A stretch of DNA of 64,000 nt from Halobacillus massiliensis (lineage in GTDB: Bacteria > Bacillota > Bacilli > Bacillales > Halobacillaceae): contig NZ_LT800499.1 in NCBI RefSeq assembly GCF_900166625.1, positions 2,570,357 through 2,634,356 on the forward strand, in the 5' to 3' direction. A model generated the notes under the pieces. It saw only the letters and a list, made by a program, of their open reading frames with translations. It made no database searches and had not been told where the DNA came from. How positions within the stretch are numbered: the first letter of the stretch is position 1; each line of letters opens with the position of its first letter. Positions 49,797 to 58,171 of this stretch are shown here, piece after piece. A program made the translations under genes and the position numbers.

Positions 49797-50702
49797 TTAA
49801 CTGACTTGTGCTTTACCTTTGGATGAATATACTTGATAACCATCCGTAGTTGTGATTTTTCTAAACTCAGAAAGCAGGTGGTTGGTTACGGCACCTGGCT
49901 TCCCGTCTCCTACCTGACGCTGATCGACTTCTACTGCCGCAATGACTTCTGCAGCTGTGCCTGTTAAAAAGACTTCGTCAGCCACGTAAACGTCATGTCT
50001 TGTAAAAGGTTCCTGCTTCACTTCGTAACCGTGTTCCTGAGCTAAATCAATGATAGCGTTACGAGTAATCCCTTCTAAAGCTCCCAAATAAACGGGAGGG
50101 GTATAAATAGTGCCATTTTTCACAATAAAAATGTTGTCTGCTGATCCTTCAGTTACATAGCCTTGATCATTTAACATTAGCGCTTCGTCAACGCCTGCCT
50201 GGTTGGCTTCTAATTTAACTAGAATATTATTTAAATAGTTTAATGATTTCACTTGCGGAGGCAGAACATCCGGCCGGTTTCTGCGGCTTGATGCAGATGC
50301 TAAGCGTACTCCGCGCTCATATAACTCTTTAGGAAATAAAGCAAGTGCTTCAGCAATGACAACCAAGCGCGGATTTGAGCAGCTGGCAGGATCTAATCCA
50401 AGGTTTCCAGTGCCTCGTGATACCACTACGCGGATGTAAGCTGTTTCCAGCTGATTCTTACGGACGGTTTCAGCAATAATCTGCTCCAGTTCCTCCTTTT
50501 CAAATGGAATATGAAGCATAATCGATTTAGCTGAATCATAAAGCCGTTTTAAGTGTTCATCCAGCTTAAAAATATTGCCTTCATAGACACGAATGCCTTC
50601 GAACACCCCGTCACCATATAAGAACCCATGGTCATAGACGCTGACTACAGCTTCGTTTTTGTTTACAAACTCTCCGCTTAAATAAATCCACTGGTTGCTC
50701 AT
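49797..50702 (-). CDS. ilvE: Branched-chain amino acid aminotransferase
   Basis: This class IV PLP aminotransferase of 301 residues makes the last step to valine, leucine and isoleucine. GDGVFEGIRVYEGNIFKLDEHLKRL, the PLP lysine in QVKSLNYLNNILVKLEA, EALMLNDQGYVTEGSADNIF and EVFLTGTAAEV are typical. It is placed before the T-box leader, and no terminator separates them, so transcripts starting here probably read into the ilvB genes. It has the CodY/cre region upstream. Confidence 0.93.
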   Translation of the reverse strand: MSNQWIYLSGEFVNKNEAVVSVYDHGFLYGDGVFEGIRVYEGNIFKLDEHLKRLYDSAKSIMLHIPFEKEELEQIIAETVRKNQLETAYIRVVVSRGTGNLGLDPASCSNPRLVVIAEALALFPKELYERGVRLASASSRRNRPDVLPPQVKSLNYLNNILVKLEANQAGVDEALMLNDQGYVTEGSADNIFIVKNGTIYTPPVYLGALEGITRNAIIDLAQEHGYEVKQEPFTRHDVYVADEVFLTGTAAEVIAAVEVDQRQVGDGKPGAVTNHLLSEFRKITTTDGYQVYSSKGKAQVS

Positions 50703-50869
50703 TTAAAGCACTCCTTTCTGTTTAAATTTTTTGTTTCAATTAAGGTATTAATGTTTGGGTGACCATATGCAGGCATGCACTCCTGCACATGATCTTAAGG
50801 TCTATCTTCCACATGAACCAACTTTCGCAGCCGTTATTTTTTCAGAAGCGTTATAGTTGATTGAGGACT

Positions 50870-50898
50870 ACTTTAACGCCATTTTCAGAAAAGGTCAA
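50870..50898 (-). promoter_or_regulatory. ilvE: Probable ilvE promoter with embedded CodY box
   Basis: On the minus strand TTGACC (50898-50893) and TAAAGT (50875-50870) are 17 bases apart. A CodY-like box, CATTTTCAGAAAAGG (50880-50894, 3 mismatches to AATTTTCWGAAAATT), lies between them. A repressor bound there would block the promoter. Confidence 0.55.
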
Positions 50899-50911
50899 CA
50901 GGTTTTTGTTA

Positions 50912-50926
50912 AGTTTTCTGACTAAT
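50912..50926. promoter_or_regulatory. CodY-like box 2
   Basis: AGTTTTCTGACTAAT differs at 4 of 15 positions from the CodY consensus and lies directly upstream of the -35 hexamer of the ilvE promoter. Confidence 0.4.
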
Positions 50927-50945
50927 TTGATTATTAAGTAAATTT

Positions 50946-50959
50946 GGTAAGCGTTTTCA
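50946..50959. promoter_or_regulatory. cre-like site (CcpA) upstream of ilvE
   Basis: GGTAAGCGTTTTCA matches the cre pattern TGWAANCGNTNWCA with one mismatch. Its position upstream of the promoter fits activation by CcpA, as known for the B. subtilis ilv-leu operon. Confidence 0.5.
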
Positions 50960-51010
50960 TTCTTGAGGCTCATAGGCTGAGGGTCATTTTATAGTTTTTA
51001 TTTTTTTCTT

Positions 51011-51025
51011 TTTTATCTGAAAATT
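51011..51025. promoter_or_regulatory. CodY-like box 3
   Basis: TTTTATCTGAAAATT differs at 3 of 15 positions from the CodY consensus. The remaining DNA of 50703-51121 holds no reading frame or structured RNA that I recognise. Confidence 0.4.
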
Positions 51026-51121
51026 GAATAATGAATGTTTCAAACATGCCAATAAAACAGCTATTTAGAGGCTTTTTTTCTTGCTATGTCGAAAATGGGT
51101 TTTATGTAAAAATTTGCATTT

Positions 51122-51152
51122 TAAAACCCCGCTGAATTTCAGCAGGGTTTGA
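51122..51152 (-). terminator. Terminator of the PH-domain gene
   Basis: AAACCCTGCTGAA and TTCAGCGGGGTTTT pair (one G-U) around a short loop, with T residues following on the minus strand. It separates the PH-domain gene from the ilvE control region. Confidence 0.8.
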
Positions 51153-51189
51153 CTAAAACCTATTAATTTTTGAAGTTGGAATAAAGATA

Positions 51190-51564
51190 TTACAGCACAT
51201 ATTTAGCCAGAGTCCTTTGAACCTCCTGGATCGGACTATCTTTTTTAAAGAGCTTCTGAATAGGTTCAGATTGTCCGGAAAGCCAGATTCTAAGTTCAGA
51301 GTCCAGGTCAAAGCTGCCAGCGGTTTCTGTACTGAAATGAATGATACTATTATAAGGAATGGAATGATACTCCACTTTCTTTCCTGTCATTCCCTGCTTA
51401 TCTACTAAAATCAATCTCTTATTAGTAAAAATAAAAGAATCTCTTACTACTTTATATCCACTTTCGACCTTTTCACCATCAATTAGTACGCCTTCCAGCT
51501 CTTTCCCCAGTTTCTCTTCATCAACTTTACTGGCGTTTCCCATAAGTCCATCAAGCAGTCCCAT
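51190..51564 (-). CDS. Bacterial PH-domain protein (bPH_3/DUF1696-like)
   Basis: This 124-residue protein has a single bacterial pleckstrin-homology domain (about 18-122: EGVLIDGEKVESGYKVVRDSFIFTNKRLILVDKQG, then KVEYHSIPYNSIIHFSTETAG). There is no membrane segment. Such proteins are common in Firmicutes and their role is not known. It is a single gene with its own terminator. The ATG has AAAGGAGGAATTATTA upstream. Confidence 0.85.
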   Translation of the reverse strand: MGLLDGLMGNASKVDEEKLGKELEGVLIDGEKVESGYKVVRDSFIFTNKRLILVDKQGMTGKKVEYHSIPYNSIIHFSTETAGSFDLDSELRIWLSGQSEPIQKLFKKDSPIQEVQRTLAKYVL

Positions 51565-51641
51565 TAATAATTCCTCCTTTAGTATCTTCTACTGTTATTT
51601 TAAAGAAATCTGTTAAATGGGACACGTAAATTACTTGAATA

Positions 51642-52526
51642 CTATAAGAAACTCTTCCCTTTATAAGGAAAATTAGTGATTCCTTCAATCTCTGTTTTCA
51701 CTTTAAATACCCCGCCGGCATAAGGATATTTGCTCAATTGTTCTTCTGTCATGTCTTTTTTAGCCGTTGTTACATATAATTCATTTAAGTTCGTCCCGCC
51801 GAACGTACAAGAAGTTACGTTTACTGCAGGGATATCAACAAAAGCCAGTTGTTCTCCCGTTTCAGGGTTCCAGCGGGAAACACCCCCGCCGGCAAAATGA
51901 GCAATCCATAGCATTCCTTCTTTATCGATTGTCATACCATCAGGAAAACCGCTATTCTCGGGAAATGTAAGTACATCAACTGGATTTGATATATCCCCTG
52001 ATTCCATATGGTAATTGTATCGAACAACTTTTCCTGTAGGTGTATCGATAAAATACATGTACTTATGGTCAGGAGACCAGGTAATTCCATTTGATATGCC
52101 AAGGTTATCCAGCTTCTTCGTTACGGTCCCATCAAGATCAAGGCAGTACAAGGATCCCGTTGTTTTGTTTTCACCTTCATCCATTGTGCCTGCCCAAAAC
52201 CGTCCATAGGGATCACATTTTCCATCGTTAAACCGATTTTCCGGGAGATGAACTTCTGGATCTTCAATTAGTTTGGCATTACCGTTTTTCCAATCTAGTT
52301 CATATAAGCCCGTCATTAAGGCGACAATGAGACCGCCTTTTTGGTTTATGGCTGCAGCACCTACAGGGCTATCGAAAAGGACTTCTTCCTTCTCATTTGT
52401 TTCTGTGTTAAAGCGGTGGATTTTCTTTTCTACTATATCCACCCAGTAGAAATGGTTATGTTCCGGATCCCATAAAGGACCTTCTCCTAAAGTTGATTGA
52501 CTATTAATAACTAATTCAGCTTTCAT
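51642..52526 (-). CDS. SMP-30/gluconolactonase (regucalcin) family protein
   Basis: This six-bladed beta-propeller lactonase of 294 residues probably hydrolyses a sugar lactone with a divalent metal. The metal and active-site motifs are visible: ELVINSQSTLGEGPLWDP (glutamate ligand), ENRFNDGKCDPYGRFWAGTMD, GISNGITWSPDHKYMYFIDT and SGFPDGMTIDKEGMLWIAHF. The start is the ATG at 52526 with AAGGAG in front; the frame extends to 52550 without a better site. The sugar is unknown and no sugar pathway genes are adjacent. Confidence 0.88.
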   Translation of the reverse strand: MKAELVINSQSTLGEGPLWDPEHNHFYWVDIVEKKIHRFNTETNEKEEVLFDSPVGAAAINQKGGLIVALMTGLYELDWKNGNAKLIEDPEVHLPENRFNDGKCDPYGRFWAGTMDEGENKTTGSLYCLDLDGTVTKKLDNLGISNGITWSPDHKYMYFIDTPTGKVVRYNYHMESGDISNPVDVLTFPENSGFPDGMTIDKEGMLWIAHFAGGGVSRWNPETGEQLAFVDIPAVNVTSCTFGGTNLNELYVTTAKKDMTEEQLSKYPYAGGVFKVKTEIEGITNFPYKGKSFL

Positions 52527-52687
52527 ATGTAAAAACTCCTTTTTCACCATTGTAGATTACATTCTATTCTTAAAGAAGAAATTCCTTTTAAATAAAAAAA
52601 TTAAAATAATTCCATTTTACCCTTGTAAAAAGTGTCTTGTTCATGTAAATTAAATGGCAAGCAATTTTATCCAATAATTTAATATTC

Positions 52688-52797
52688 TCTTATCAAGAGA
52701 GGCAGAGGGACTGGCCCGTTGAAGCCTCAGCAACCACTGAATTTTCTTTCAGTACGGTGCTAACTCCAGCAAGCTGTAATTAGCTTGGAAGATAAGA
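52688..52797 (+). promoter_or_regulatory. SAM-I riboswitch (S-box)
   Basis: The conserved S-box parts occur in order: CTTATCAAGAGAGGCAGAGG, GACTGGCCCG, GAAGCCTCAGCAACC, AAGGTGCTAA-like CGGTGCTAACTCCAGCAA and the closing GGAAGATAAG. It precedes metI-metC and is expected to stop transcription when S-adenosylmethionine is abundant. Confidence 0.97.
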
Positions 52798-52815
52798 AGG
52801 TGAATTCTACTGACG

Positions 52816-52855
52816 AAAGTCTTCTTCTTATCAACTAAGAGGAAGACTTTTTTTA
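52816..52855 (+). terminator. S-box terminator
   Basis: AAAGTCTTC with TCTT pairs with AAGA and GAAGACTTT around a short loop and is followed by seven T residues, just before metI. Confidence 0.88.
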
Positions 52856-52883
52856 TTGACTTTGATTAAAAAGGAGAATCTTT

Positions 52884-53999
52884 ATGTGTTCGAGGCAACC
52901 AGAAACGAAATTAGTCCATACCGGAAATAATAATAATGATCCATCAGGATCGGTTAACGCTCCCCTTCATTTATCAACCGCTTATGAACATCCCGGCATA
53001 GGTGAGTCGACAGGCTATGATTATACACGTACAGGCAACCCAACCAGAACTTTATTAGAAGCGTCTATTGCAGATTTAGAGAAAGGCTGTAAAGGGTTTG
53101 CATTCAGTTCAGGTATGGCTGCCATCCAAGGGGCCTTGTCCCTTTTTAAATCCGGTGATGAAATTATCGTTTCCGAAGATCTGTACGGAGGCAGTTATCG
53201 TTTGTTTGAATACCTTTCCAAACAATATGGCTTAATTTTCCGCTATTGTGACAGCCGGAAACTAAACGAAATTGAAGATTTTATCACGAATCAGACAAAA
53301 GCTCTTTATGTAGAAACACCGACAAATCCACTCATGCACCTTGCTGACATTGAAGAAATTTCACAAGTTGCAAGGAAACATGGGTGTCTGCTGATTGTCG
53401 ATAACACTTTATACACTCCTTATTTGCAGCAGCCTTTAACGGAAGGAGCAGACATTGTCATTCACAGTGCCACTAAATACTTAGGGGGCCACAATGATGT
53501 ACTGGCAGGTCTTGTCGTCGGTAAAGATCCAGATATTTGCGAGCAGATTGGATTTTACCAAAATACATCAGGAGGCGTACTTTCCCCCTTTGATTCCTGG
53601 CTGTTAATGAGAGGGATGAAAACACTGGCATTAAGAATGAAACAGCACGAATCGAATGCAAAAGAGCTGGTGGAGTATTTACACAACCACCCAGAGGTTA
53701 GTCACGTTTTCTATCCTGGAAAAGGGGGCATGCTTTCTTTCCGATTAAATTCTGAACACTGTATCGACCCCTTTCTTAGAAATTTATCAGTCATAACGTT
53801 CGCTGAAAGTCTTGGTGGAGTAGAAAGCTTTATTACCTATCCTGCGACACAGACACATGCAGACATTCCTGAAGAAAAAAGGCTCGCTTATGGAGTCTGC
53901 AACCGTCTCCTAAGATTTTCAGTCGGGATTGAACACCCGGAAGATTTAAAAGCTGATTTGGAGCAGGCGCTATTTAAATTACAAAAGGAGGAAGCATAA
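52884..53999 (+). CDS. metI: Cystathionine gamma-synthase / O-acetylhomoserine thiolyase
   Basis: This PLP enzyme of the Cys/Met metabolism family has 371 residues. It makes cystathionine (or homocysteine) from an acylated homoserine. YDYTRTGNPTR binds substrate and PLP phosphate, and the PLP lysine lies in IHSATKYLGGHNDV. ALSLFKSGDEIIVSEDLYGG and TYPATQTHADIP are typical. It is the first gene under the S-box riboswitch and precedes metC by 1 base, the same order as in B. subtilis. Confidence 0.93.
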   Translation: MCSRQPETKLVHTGNNNNDPSGSVNAPLHLSTAYEHPGIGESTGYDYTRTGNPTRTLLEASIADLEKGCKGFAFSSGMAAIQGALSLFKSGDEIIVSEDLYGGSYRLFEYLSKQYGLIFRYCDSRKLNEIEDFITNQTKALYVETPTNPLMHLADIEEISQVARKHGCLLIVDNTLYTPYLQQPLTEGADIVIHSATKYLGGHNDVLAGLVVGKDPDICEQIGFYQNTSGGVLSPFDSWLLMRGMKTLALRMKQHESNAKELVEYLHNHPEVSHVFYPGKGGMLSFRLNSEHCIDPFLRNLSVITFAESLGGVESFITYPATQTHADIPEEKRLAYGVCNRLLRFSVGIEHPEDLKADLEQALFKLQKEEA

Positions 54000-54000
54000 C

Positions 54001-55179
54001 ATGACTAATCCACACAGTTTTCAGACAAGATTACTTCATAACGACCATAAGGTGGATCGTGTAACAGGAGCAGTTAGTGTTCCTATCCAGCAGGCTTCCA
54101 CTTACCACCAGGAAGATTTCGAAAATCCCGGCAAATATGACTACAGCCGATCCGGCAACCCGACTAGAGAAGCGCTGGAGGATATGATTGCTCAGCTTGA
54201 AGGAGGCAGTAAAGGATTTGCCTTTGCTTCAGGAATGGCCGCTATATCTACTGCGTTTATGCTGCTTTCCAAAGGAGATCATGTCGTGATCTCAGAGGAC
54301 GTGTACGGTGGTACTTTTAGAATGATTCATGATGTGCTGACACGCTTTGGCATTGATCATACTTTTGTAAATATGACCGATCTGCACGCTGTAGCTACAG
54401 CCATCCAGCCGAACACGAAAGTCATCTATATTGAAACACCTTCCAATCCATTACTTAACATTACGGATATACAAGCGGTGGCAAAGCTCGCAAAAGCTAA
54501 TAACTGTTTAACGTATGTGGATAATACGTTCATGACCCCTGCTCTCCAGCGTCCGCTGGAGCTTGGAGCCGACCTTGTCCTCCACAGTGCAACCAAATTT
54601 ATTGCCGGACACAGTGATGTTGTCGCTGGTCTTGCCGTTACAAATCACTCAGAAATCGCTGATCAGTTGTCCTTTTTACAAAATGCTTTCGGTTCGATTC
54701 TTGGAGCCCATGATTGCTGGCTTGTATTAAGAGGATTAAAGACTCTTGACTGCCGCCTAAAACAGTCCTCTGAATCAGCTGAGAAGATAGCGAGACATCT
54801 GGCAGATCATCCTGCTGTTGAAGAAGTTTATTATCCTGGCTTCCGCACTCATCCAGGATCTTCCACTCACTCTTATCAGGCGAGCGGAGCCGGTGCAGTT
54901 CTCTCGTTTCGATTAAAAAACGCACGAGAAGTTAAAGCTTTCAGCCAAAACGTGGAATTACCTGTGTTTGCTGTCAGCTTAGGTGCAGTAGAATCCATTC
55001 TGTCTTATCCAGCGACGATGTCACATGCTTCTATGCCTAAAGAGGAAAGAGAAAAACGAGGGATTACTGATGGACTGCTTCGCCTGTCTGTAGGTCTGGA
55101 GAGTCCTGAAGATTTAATCCGTGACTTTGAAAAAGCGCTAAACTGCCTGCCCTCCCCACTGCAAAAGGTAGGGATATAA
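54001..55179 (+). CDS. metC: Cystathionine beta-lyase
   Basis: This 392-residue PLP enzyme cleaves cystathionine to homocysteine, pyruvate and ammonia. YDYSRSGNPTREALE and the PLP lysine in LHSATKFIAGHSDV are conserved, as is SYPATMSHASMPKEER. Its AAAGGAGGAAGC ribosome site lies inside the end of metI. A terminator follows, closing the two-gene methionine operon. Confidence 0.93.
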   Translation: MTNPHSFQTRLLHNDHKVDRVTGAVSVPIQQASTYHQEDFENPGKYDYSRSGNPTREALEDMIAQLEGGSKGFAFASGMAAISTAFMLLSKGDHVVISEDVYGGTFRMIHDVLTRFGIDHTFVNMTDLHAVATAIQPNTKVIYIETPSNPLLNITDIQAVAKLAKANNCLTYVDNTFMTPALQRPLELGADLVLHSATKFIAGHSDVVAGLAVTNHSEIADQLSFLQNAFGSILGAHDCWLVLRGLKTLDCRLKQSSESAEKIARHLADHPAVEEVYYPGFRTHPGSSTHSYQASGAGAVLSFRLKNAREVKAFSQNVELPVFAVSLGAVESILSYPATMSHASMPKEEREKRGITDGLLRLSVGLESPEDLIRDFEKALNCLPSPLQKVGI

Positions 55180-55196
55180 AGAAGTAAAATAAATAA

Positions 55197-55232
55197 AAGC
55201 AGCTTCCTACATGGAAGCTGCTTTTATTCTAT
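55197..55232. terminator. Bidirectional terminator
   Basis: AAAAGCAGCTTCC and GGAAGCTGCTTTTA pair around TACAT. It lies between convergent metC and cwlJ and has T-rich tails on both strands. Confidence 0.88.
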
Positions 55233-55273
55233 CTCTGTTCATTTCAAGTTTAACGCCAATTAGGCAGCGAAGC

Positions 55274-55714
55274 TTACCCCATATATACGCTTTCACAAGT
55301 TCCAGCTGCTGGTTCATAATAACAATGATTTTTAAACTGACCAGCAAACGGCTGACCGTACCATGTTGGCGGACAAGGAGCATATGGATTGAAATACCAA
55401 AGAGCATATTTTGCAGGGTGTTCCCTCCAAAACTCCAGGTTCTGTCTGGCTAATCTTTTTTCTACAGATCTTGCTCTGTTATAAAATAAATTTCCTTTTT
55501 GCACGGCTTCAAATGAATAGTTATTTCCTTGGACCTGATAAATCACTTGTGGAATTGTCCTAACATCAGTAAAGTCCAAACAATCCGCAACGGCTCGATT
55601 AACGATGACATTTCCGACATAAAGCATGCCTTGTTTGCCTTCACCTTCGGCTTCTGCTCTCATCATCCTTGCCATCAAGGCAATGTCTGAATCTGTATAT
55701 TTAACTCTTGGCAA
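55274..55714 (-). CDS. cwlJ: Spore cortex-lytic hydrolase CwlJ
   Basis: This protein of about 146 residues belongs to the SleB/CwlJ hydrolase_2 family and degrades cortex peptidoglycan during spore germination. DIALMARMMRAEAEGEGKQGMLYVGNVIVNR carries the catalytic glutamate, and the end WYFNPYAPCPPTWYGQPFAGQFKNHCYYEPA matches B. subtilis CwlJ closely. The start is taken as TTG at 55714, set off from GGGGTGAG; GTG at 55723 is the alternative. No gerQ is adjacent. This is good evidence that the organism forms endospores. Confidence 0.9.
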   Translation of the reverse strand: MPRVKYTDSDIALMARMMRAEAEGEGKQGMLYVGNVIVNRAVADCLDFTDVRTIPQVIYQVQGNNYSFEAVQKGNLFYNRARSVEKRLARQNLEFWREHPAKYALWYFNPYAPCPPTWYGQPFAGQFKNHCYYEPAAGTCESVYMG

Positions 55715-55906
55715 TTTTCTCACCCCAAATACATTTTTTAAATAAAGCCCGTATTAATGGCATGAATTAAAAAAGCTGTTAATGAAGGCTGTTAATGAAT
55801 ATGCAGAATTTTTTTGCTGATCATCGGCGGCTTTATCCTGTATATCTTTAATTATATGCGTTCCCCCCTGGATTTTAGTACCCTCGTTACCTATAGAAAA
55901 CCATAA

Positions 55907-55936
55907 GAAAAAGCTCTCATGCCGAGAGCTTTTTCA
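55907..55936. terminator. Terminator-like hairpin
   Basis: AAAAAGCTCTC and GAGAGCTTTTT form an 11-bp stem. On the minus strand it sits right after the transporter remnant and was probably its terminator. Confidence 0.75.
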
Positions 55937-55943
55937 GTCTAAC

Positions 55944-56142
55944 TTAGGACTGCCAGAGGTAAACAAACAGTACGATTACAATTATGGACATTATATTCAT
56001 CCAGAAATCGGCTTTCACCATGTCATCAATGGTTACATATTCCTGGCTAAGTACAGCCGCAATACTTCATAAAGCAGTTCTCCGACCCATTCGGTTAAAC
56101 GCTATAAAGAATAATACAGCAAATAACCCCGATTGAGAATCA
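55944..56142 (-). pseudogene. Remnant of a membrane transporter (possibly DASS/SLC13)
   Basis: On the minus strand a frame ending at 55944 reads LSQEYVTIDDMVKADFWMN, then IMSIIVIVLFVYLWQS and stop. This is the usual shape of a Na+:dicarboxylate/sulfate symporter C-terminus (a DxxKxG/D-type segment, then a last helix). Upstream, hydrophobic bits (LFAVLFFIAF near 56105-56135) are in a different frame. There is no intact gene. It is a decayed remnant with its old terminator still present. The family assignment is tentative. Nothing was seen in 55724-55900. Confidence 0.5.
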
Positions 56143-56167
56143 GCACAAACTTTTAATTGTCTCTTCC

Positions 56168-56206
56168 TAAAAAACCGGATGCTCCCTAAGGGTTCATCCG
56201 GTTTTT
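56168..56206 (-). terminator. Terminator of the nhaC gene
   Basis: AAAACCGGATG and CATCCGGTTTT pair around a loop and are followed on the minus strand by T residues, immediately after the antiporter stop codon. Confidence 0.88.
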
Positions 56207-56208
56207 AA

Positions 56209-57501
56209 TTATTGTTTGTTTCGAGTCGTAAATCGTGGAAACCTGAAAAAAATGGCCAGTATACCGCTTAATGCAAGGAGCATCGGATAAATACAGTAAG
56301 GAACGATTTCAACGGGAGATAGACTTGCTACTCCGGCAGCTGCTAGAATTTGAGCACCATACGGAATTAATCCCTGAACTGAACTTGCAAAAATATCAAG
56401 AACACTGGCTGATCTTCTCGGATCAATTCCAAATCGTTCAGAAATCTGCTTGGCCAGCGGACCTGCAGTTATTATAGAAATTGTATTATTCGCTGTAGAG
56501 AAGTTAACAGCACTAACAAGCCCTGCAATTCCGGCTTCTCCTCCGCGAGCACTATTCATTTTCTTACTGAATACTTCAAGCAGCCATGCGATCCCTCCGT
56601 TGCTTCGGATCAGCTCCACTAAACCGCCAAGTAAAATGGCAAGCATGGCGAGTTCCTGCATGCCCGTAAAGCCTTCTCCGAGAAGCTCCATAAAATCCAA
56701 AAAGGAAATCTCTTTAAGAACAAGTCCTACAGTACCAGCAAACAATATACCACCAATGAGTACAAATATGACATTAGCCCCAGCAACGGCAAAAGCCAGA
56801 ACGCCCACATACGGAAGAACTTTTACAAGTTGAAAAGGGGTTTCCTCATCGACAGCTGACACAGCATCCGCTGTAATCAAGCCAAAAATTAAAGCAGTAA
56901 TCAGAGCTGCCGGCAGAACGATAAAAAAGTTAGCCTTAAACTTATCTTTCATCTCTGTCCCTTGTGTCCTTACAGCTGCAATAGTCGTATCGGAAATGAT
57001 AGATAAATTGTCGCCAAACATCGATCCACTAATGATCGCTCCCATCGTCACAGCTACGCTGATATCCGTCTGCTCGGCAACACCAAGCCCAATAGGAGCA
57101 AGTGCGACAATCGTACCGACAGATGTCCCCATCGATATTGAAATAAAACAGCATATAATGAAAAGACCGATCAGCAGTAAATTCTCAGGTAAAATAGTTA
57201 ACCCAAGGTTTACGGTAGATTCGACTGCCCCCACCCCTTCTGCAACTGAAGCAAATGCACCAGCCAGCAGGAAGATGACTACCATTAAAATGATGTCCGG
57301 ATTTCCGCCTCCTTTAGTTAATTGGCCAACTTTCTCGCCGAAGCTGGCTTTTCTGTTCATTAACAGGGCTGCAAAGATTGCAGCAAATAAAGCAACGAGA
57401 ACCGGCATTTGGTAAAAGTCACCAAGGAACACCCCAGAGCCGATAAAAAGCACAATAAATATTAAGAAAGGAATAAGTGCTAGAGGGTTTGCCTTTATCA
57501 T
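56209..57501 (-). CDS. nhaC: Na+/H+ antiporter, NhaC family
   Basis: This 430-residue polytopic membrane protein of the NhaC/IT superfamily probably exchanges Na+ for H+ (some relatives exchange organic acids, e.g. MleN). SMGTSVGTIVALAPIGLGVAEQ, GAIISGSMFGDNLSIISDTTIAA and FSTANNTISIITAGPLAKQ are the typical discontinuous-helix motifs. The start is the ATG at 57501, because TAAAGGAGGTAATTTAT precedes it. A longer frame to 57537 runs into the leader hairpin. The leader holds a possible attenuator. Confidence 0.88.
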   Translation of the reverse strand: MIKANPLALIPFLIFIVLFIGSGVFLGDFYQMPVLVALFAAIFAALLMNRKASFGEKVGQLTKGGGNPDIILMVVIFLLAGAFASVAEGVGAVESTVNLGLTILPENLLLIGLFIICCFISISMGTSVGTIVALAPIGLGVAEQTDISVAVTMGAIISGSMFGDNLSIISDTTIAAVRTQGTEMKDKFKANFFIVLPAALITALIFGLITADAVSAVDEETPFQLVKVLPYVGVLAFAVAGANVIFVLIGGILFAGTVGLVLKEISFLDFMELLGEGFTGMQELAMLAILLGGLVELIRSNGGIAWLLEVFSKKMNSARGGEAGIAGLVSAVNFSTANNTISIITAGPLAKQISERFGIDPRRSASVLDIFASSVQGLIPYGAQILAAAGVASLSPVEIVPYCIYPMLLALSGILAIFFRFPRFTTRNKQ

Positions 57502-57533
57502 ATAAATTACCTCCTTTAAAAACCTGAAAAACA

Positions 57534-57565
57534 ACAAAAAACCTCCTCGGAAAGAAGGTTTCCCT
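57534..57565 (-). promoter_or_regulatory. Leader hairpin/possible attenuator of nhaC
   Basis: On the minus strand AAACCTTCT and AGGAGGTTTTTT pair and end in T residues, like a terminator, between the promoter and the ribosome site. An overlapping alternative hairpin (GGAAA and TTTCC around CCTTC) would prevent it. This suggests conditional termination, but no known riboswitch class is recognisable in the short leader. Confidence 0.45.
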
Positions 57566-57590
57566 CTGTCTTTGTAATAAATCTAGTCTT

Positions 57591-57619
57591 ACATTACACG
57601 AAAAGCAAGCGAGTGACAA
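57591..57619 (-). promoter_or_regulatory. SigA-type promoter of nhaC
   Basis: On the minus strand TTGTCA (57619-57614) and TAATGT (57596-57591) are 17 bases apart. Transcription would start near 57584, giving a leader of about 83 bases. Confidence 0.65.
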
Positions 57620-57732
57620 GCTCAAAACCTCTATAAACACGCAATTCGATGCAGGAATCTTTTGGTTAAAACCTCTCCTATGATACAATTTACGGAGCTG
57701 AAAATACAGAGTTTAGATCGGAGTCATAGTAA

Positions 57733-58155
57733 ATGGAAGTAAGGGAGATTAAAACACGGGAAGAATTAGAGCAGGCATTTGAAATTAGAAAGTGCGTCTT
57801 CGTCCAAGAGCAGAATGTTCCTATTGAAGATGAATTCGACGAATGGGAGGAAGCAGCACTGCATGTCCTTGCTTCTTATAAAAATACACCTGCAGGAGCT
57901 GGACGTATAAGATTTTTTGAAAAAACAGCAAAGCTTGAAAGAATTTGTATTCTGCCTGCTTTTCGAAAAAATGGTATCGGAAAGGCGATCATTCATACCT
58001 TGGAGAAAATTGCGAGAGATAAAGGCTGTGTAAAGGTAATACTGCACGGTCAAGTACAAGCCGCGGGATTTTATCGTAAGCTTAACTATAGTATAGATTC
58101 TAAAGAATTTTTTGAAGATGGTATCGCCCACTACGTAATGGTAAAAAATTTATAA
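57733..58155 (+). CDS. GNAT family N-acetyltransferase (YjcF-like)
   Basis: This 140-residue acetyltransferase uses acetyl-CoA and has an unknown acceptor. FEIRKCVFVQEQNVPIEDEFDEWE at the start and the CoA motif LERICILPAFRKNGIGKAIIHTLEKIARDKG are characteristic of the YjcF group, with HGQVQAAGFYRKLNY after it. It is followed 17 bases later by the YczE-like gene and is probably cotranscribed with it. Confidence 0.88.
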   Translation: MEVREIKTREELEQAFEIRKCVFVQEQNVPIEDEFDEWEEAALHVLASYKNTPAGAGRIRFFEKTAKLERICILPAFRKNGIGKAIIHTLEKIARDKGCVKVILHGQVQAAGFYRKLNYSIDSKEFFEDGIAHYVMVKNL

Positions 58156-58171
58156 AAAGGGAGGAAGCTGT

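Noticed and set aside
57502-57590. Lysine riboswitch before the NhaC-type gene
   Set aside because: The leader is only about 83 bases, far too short for the lysine aptamer, and none of its conserved motifs are visible.
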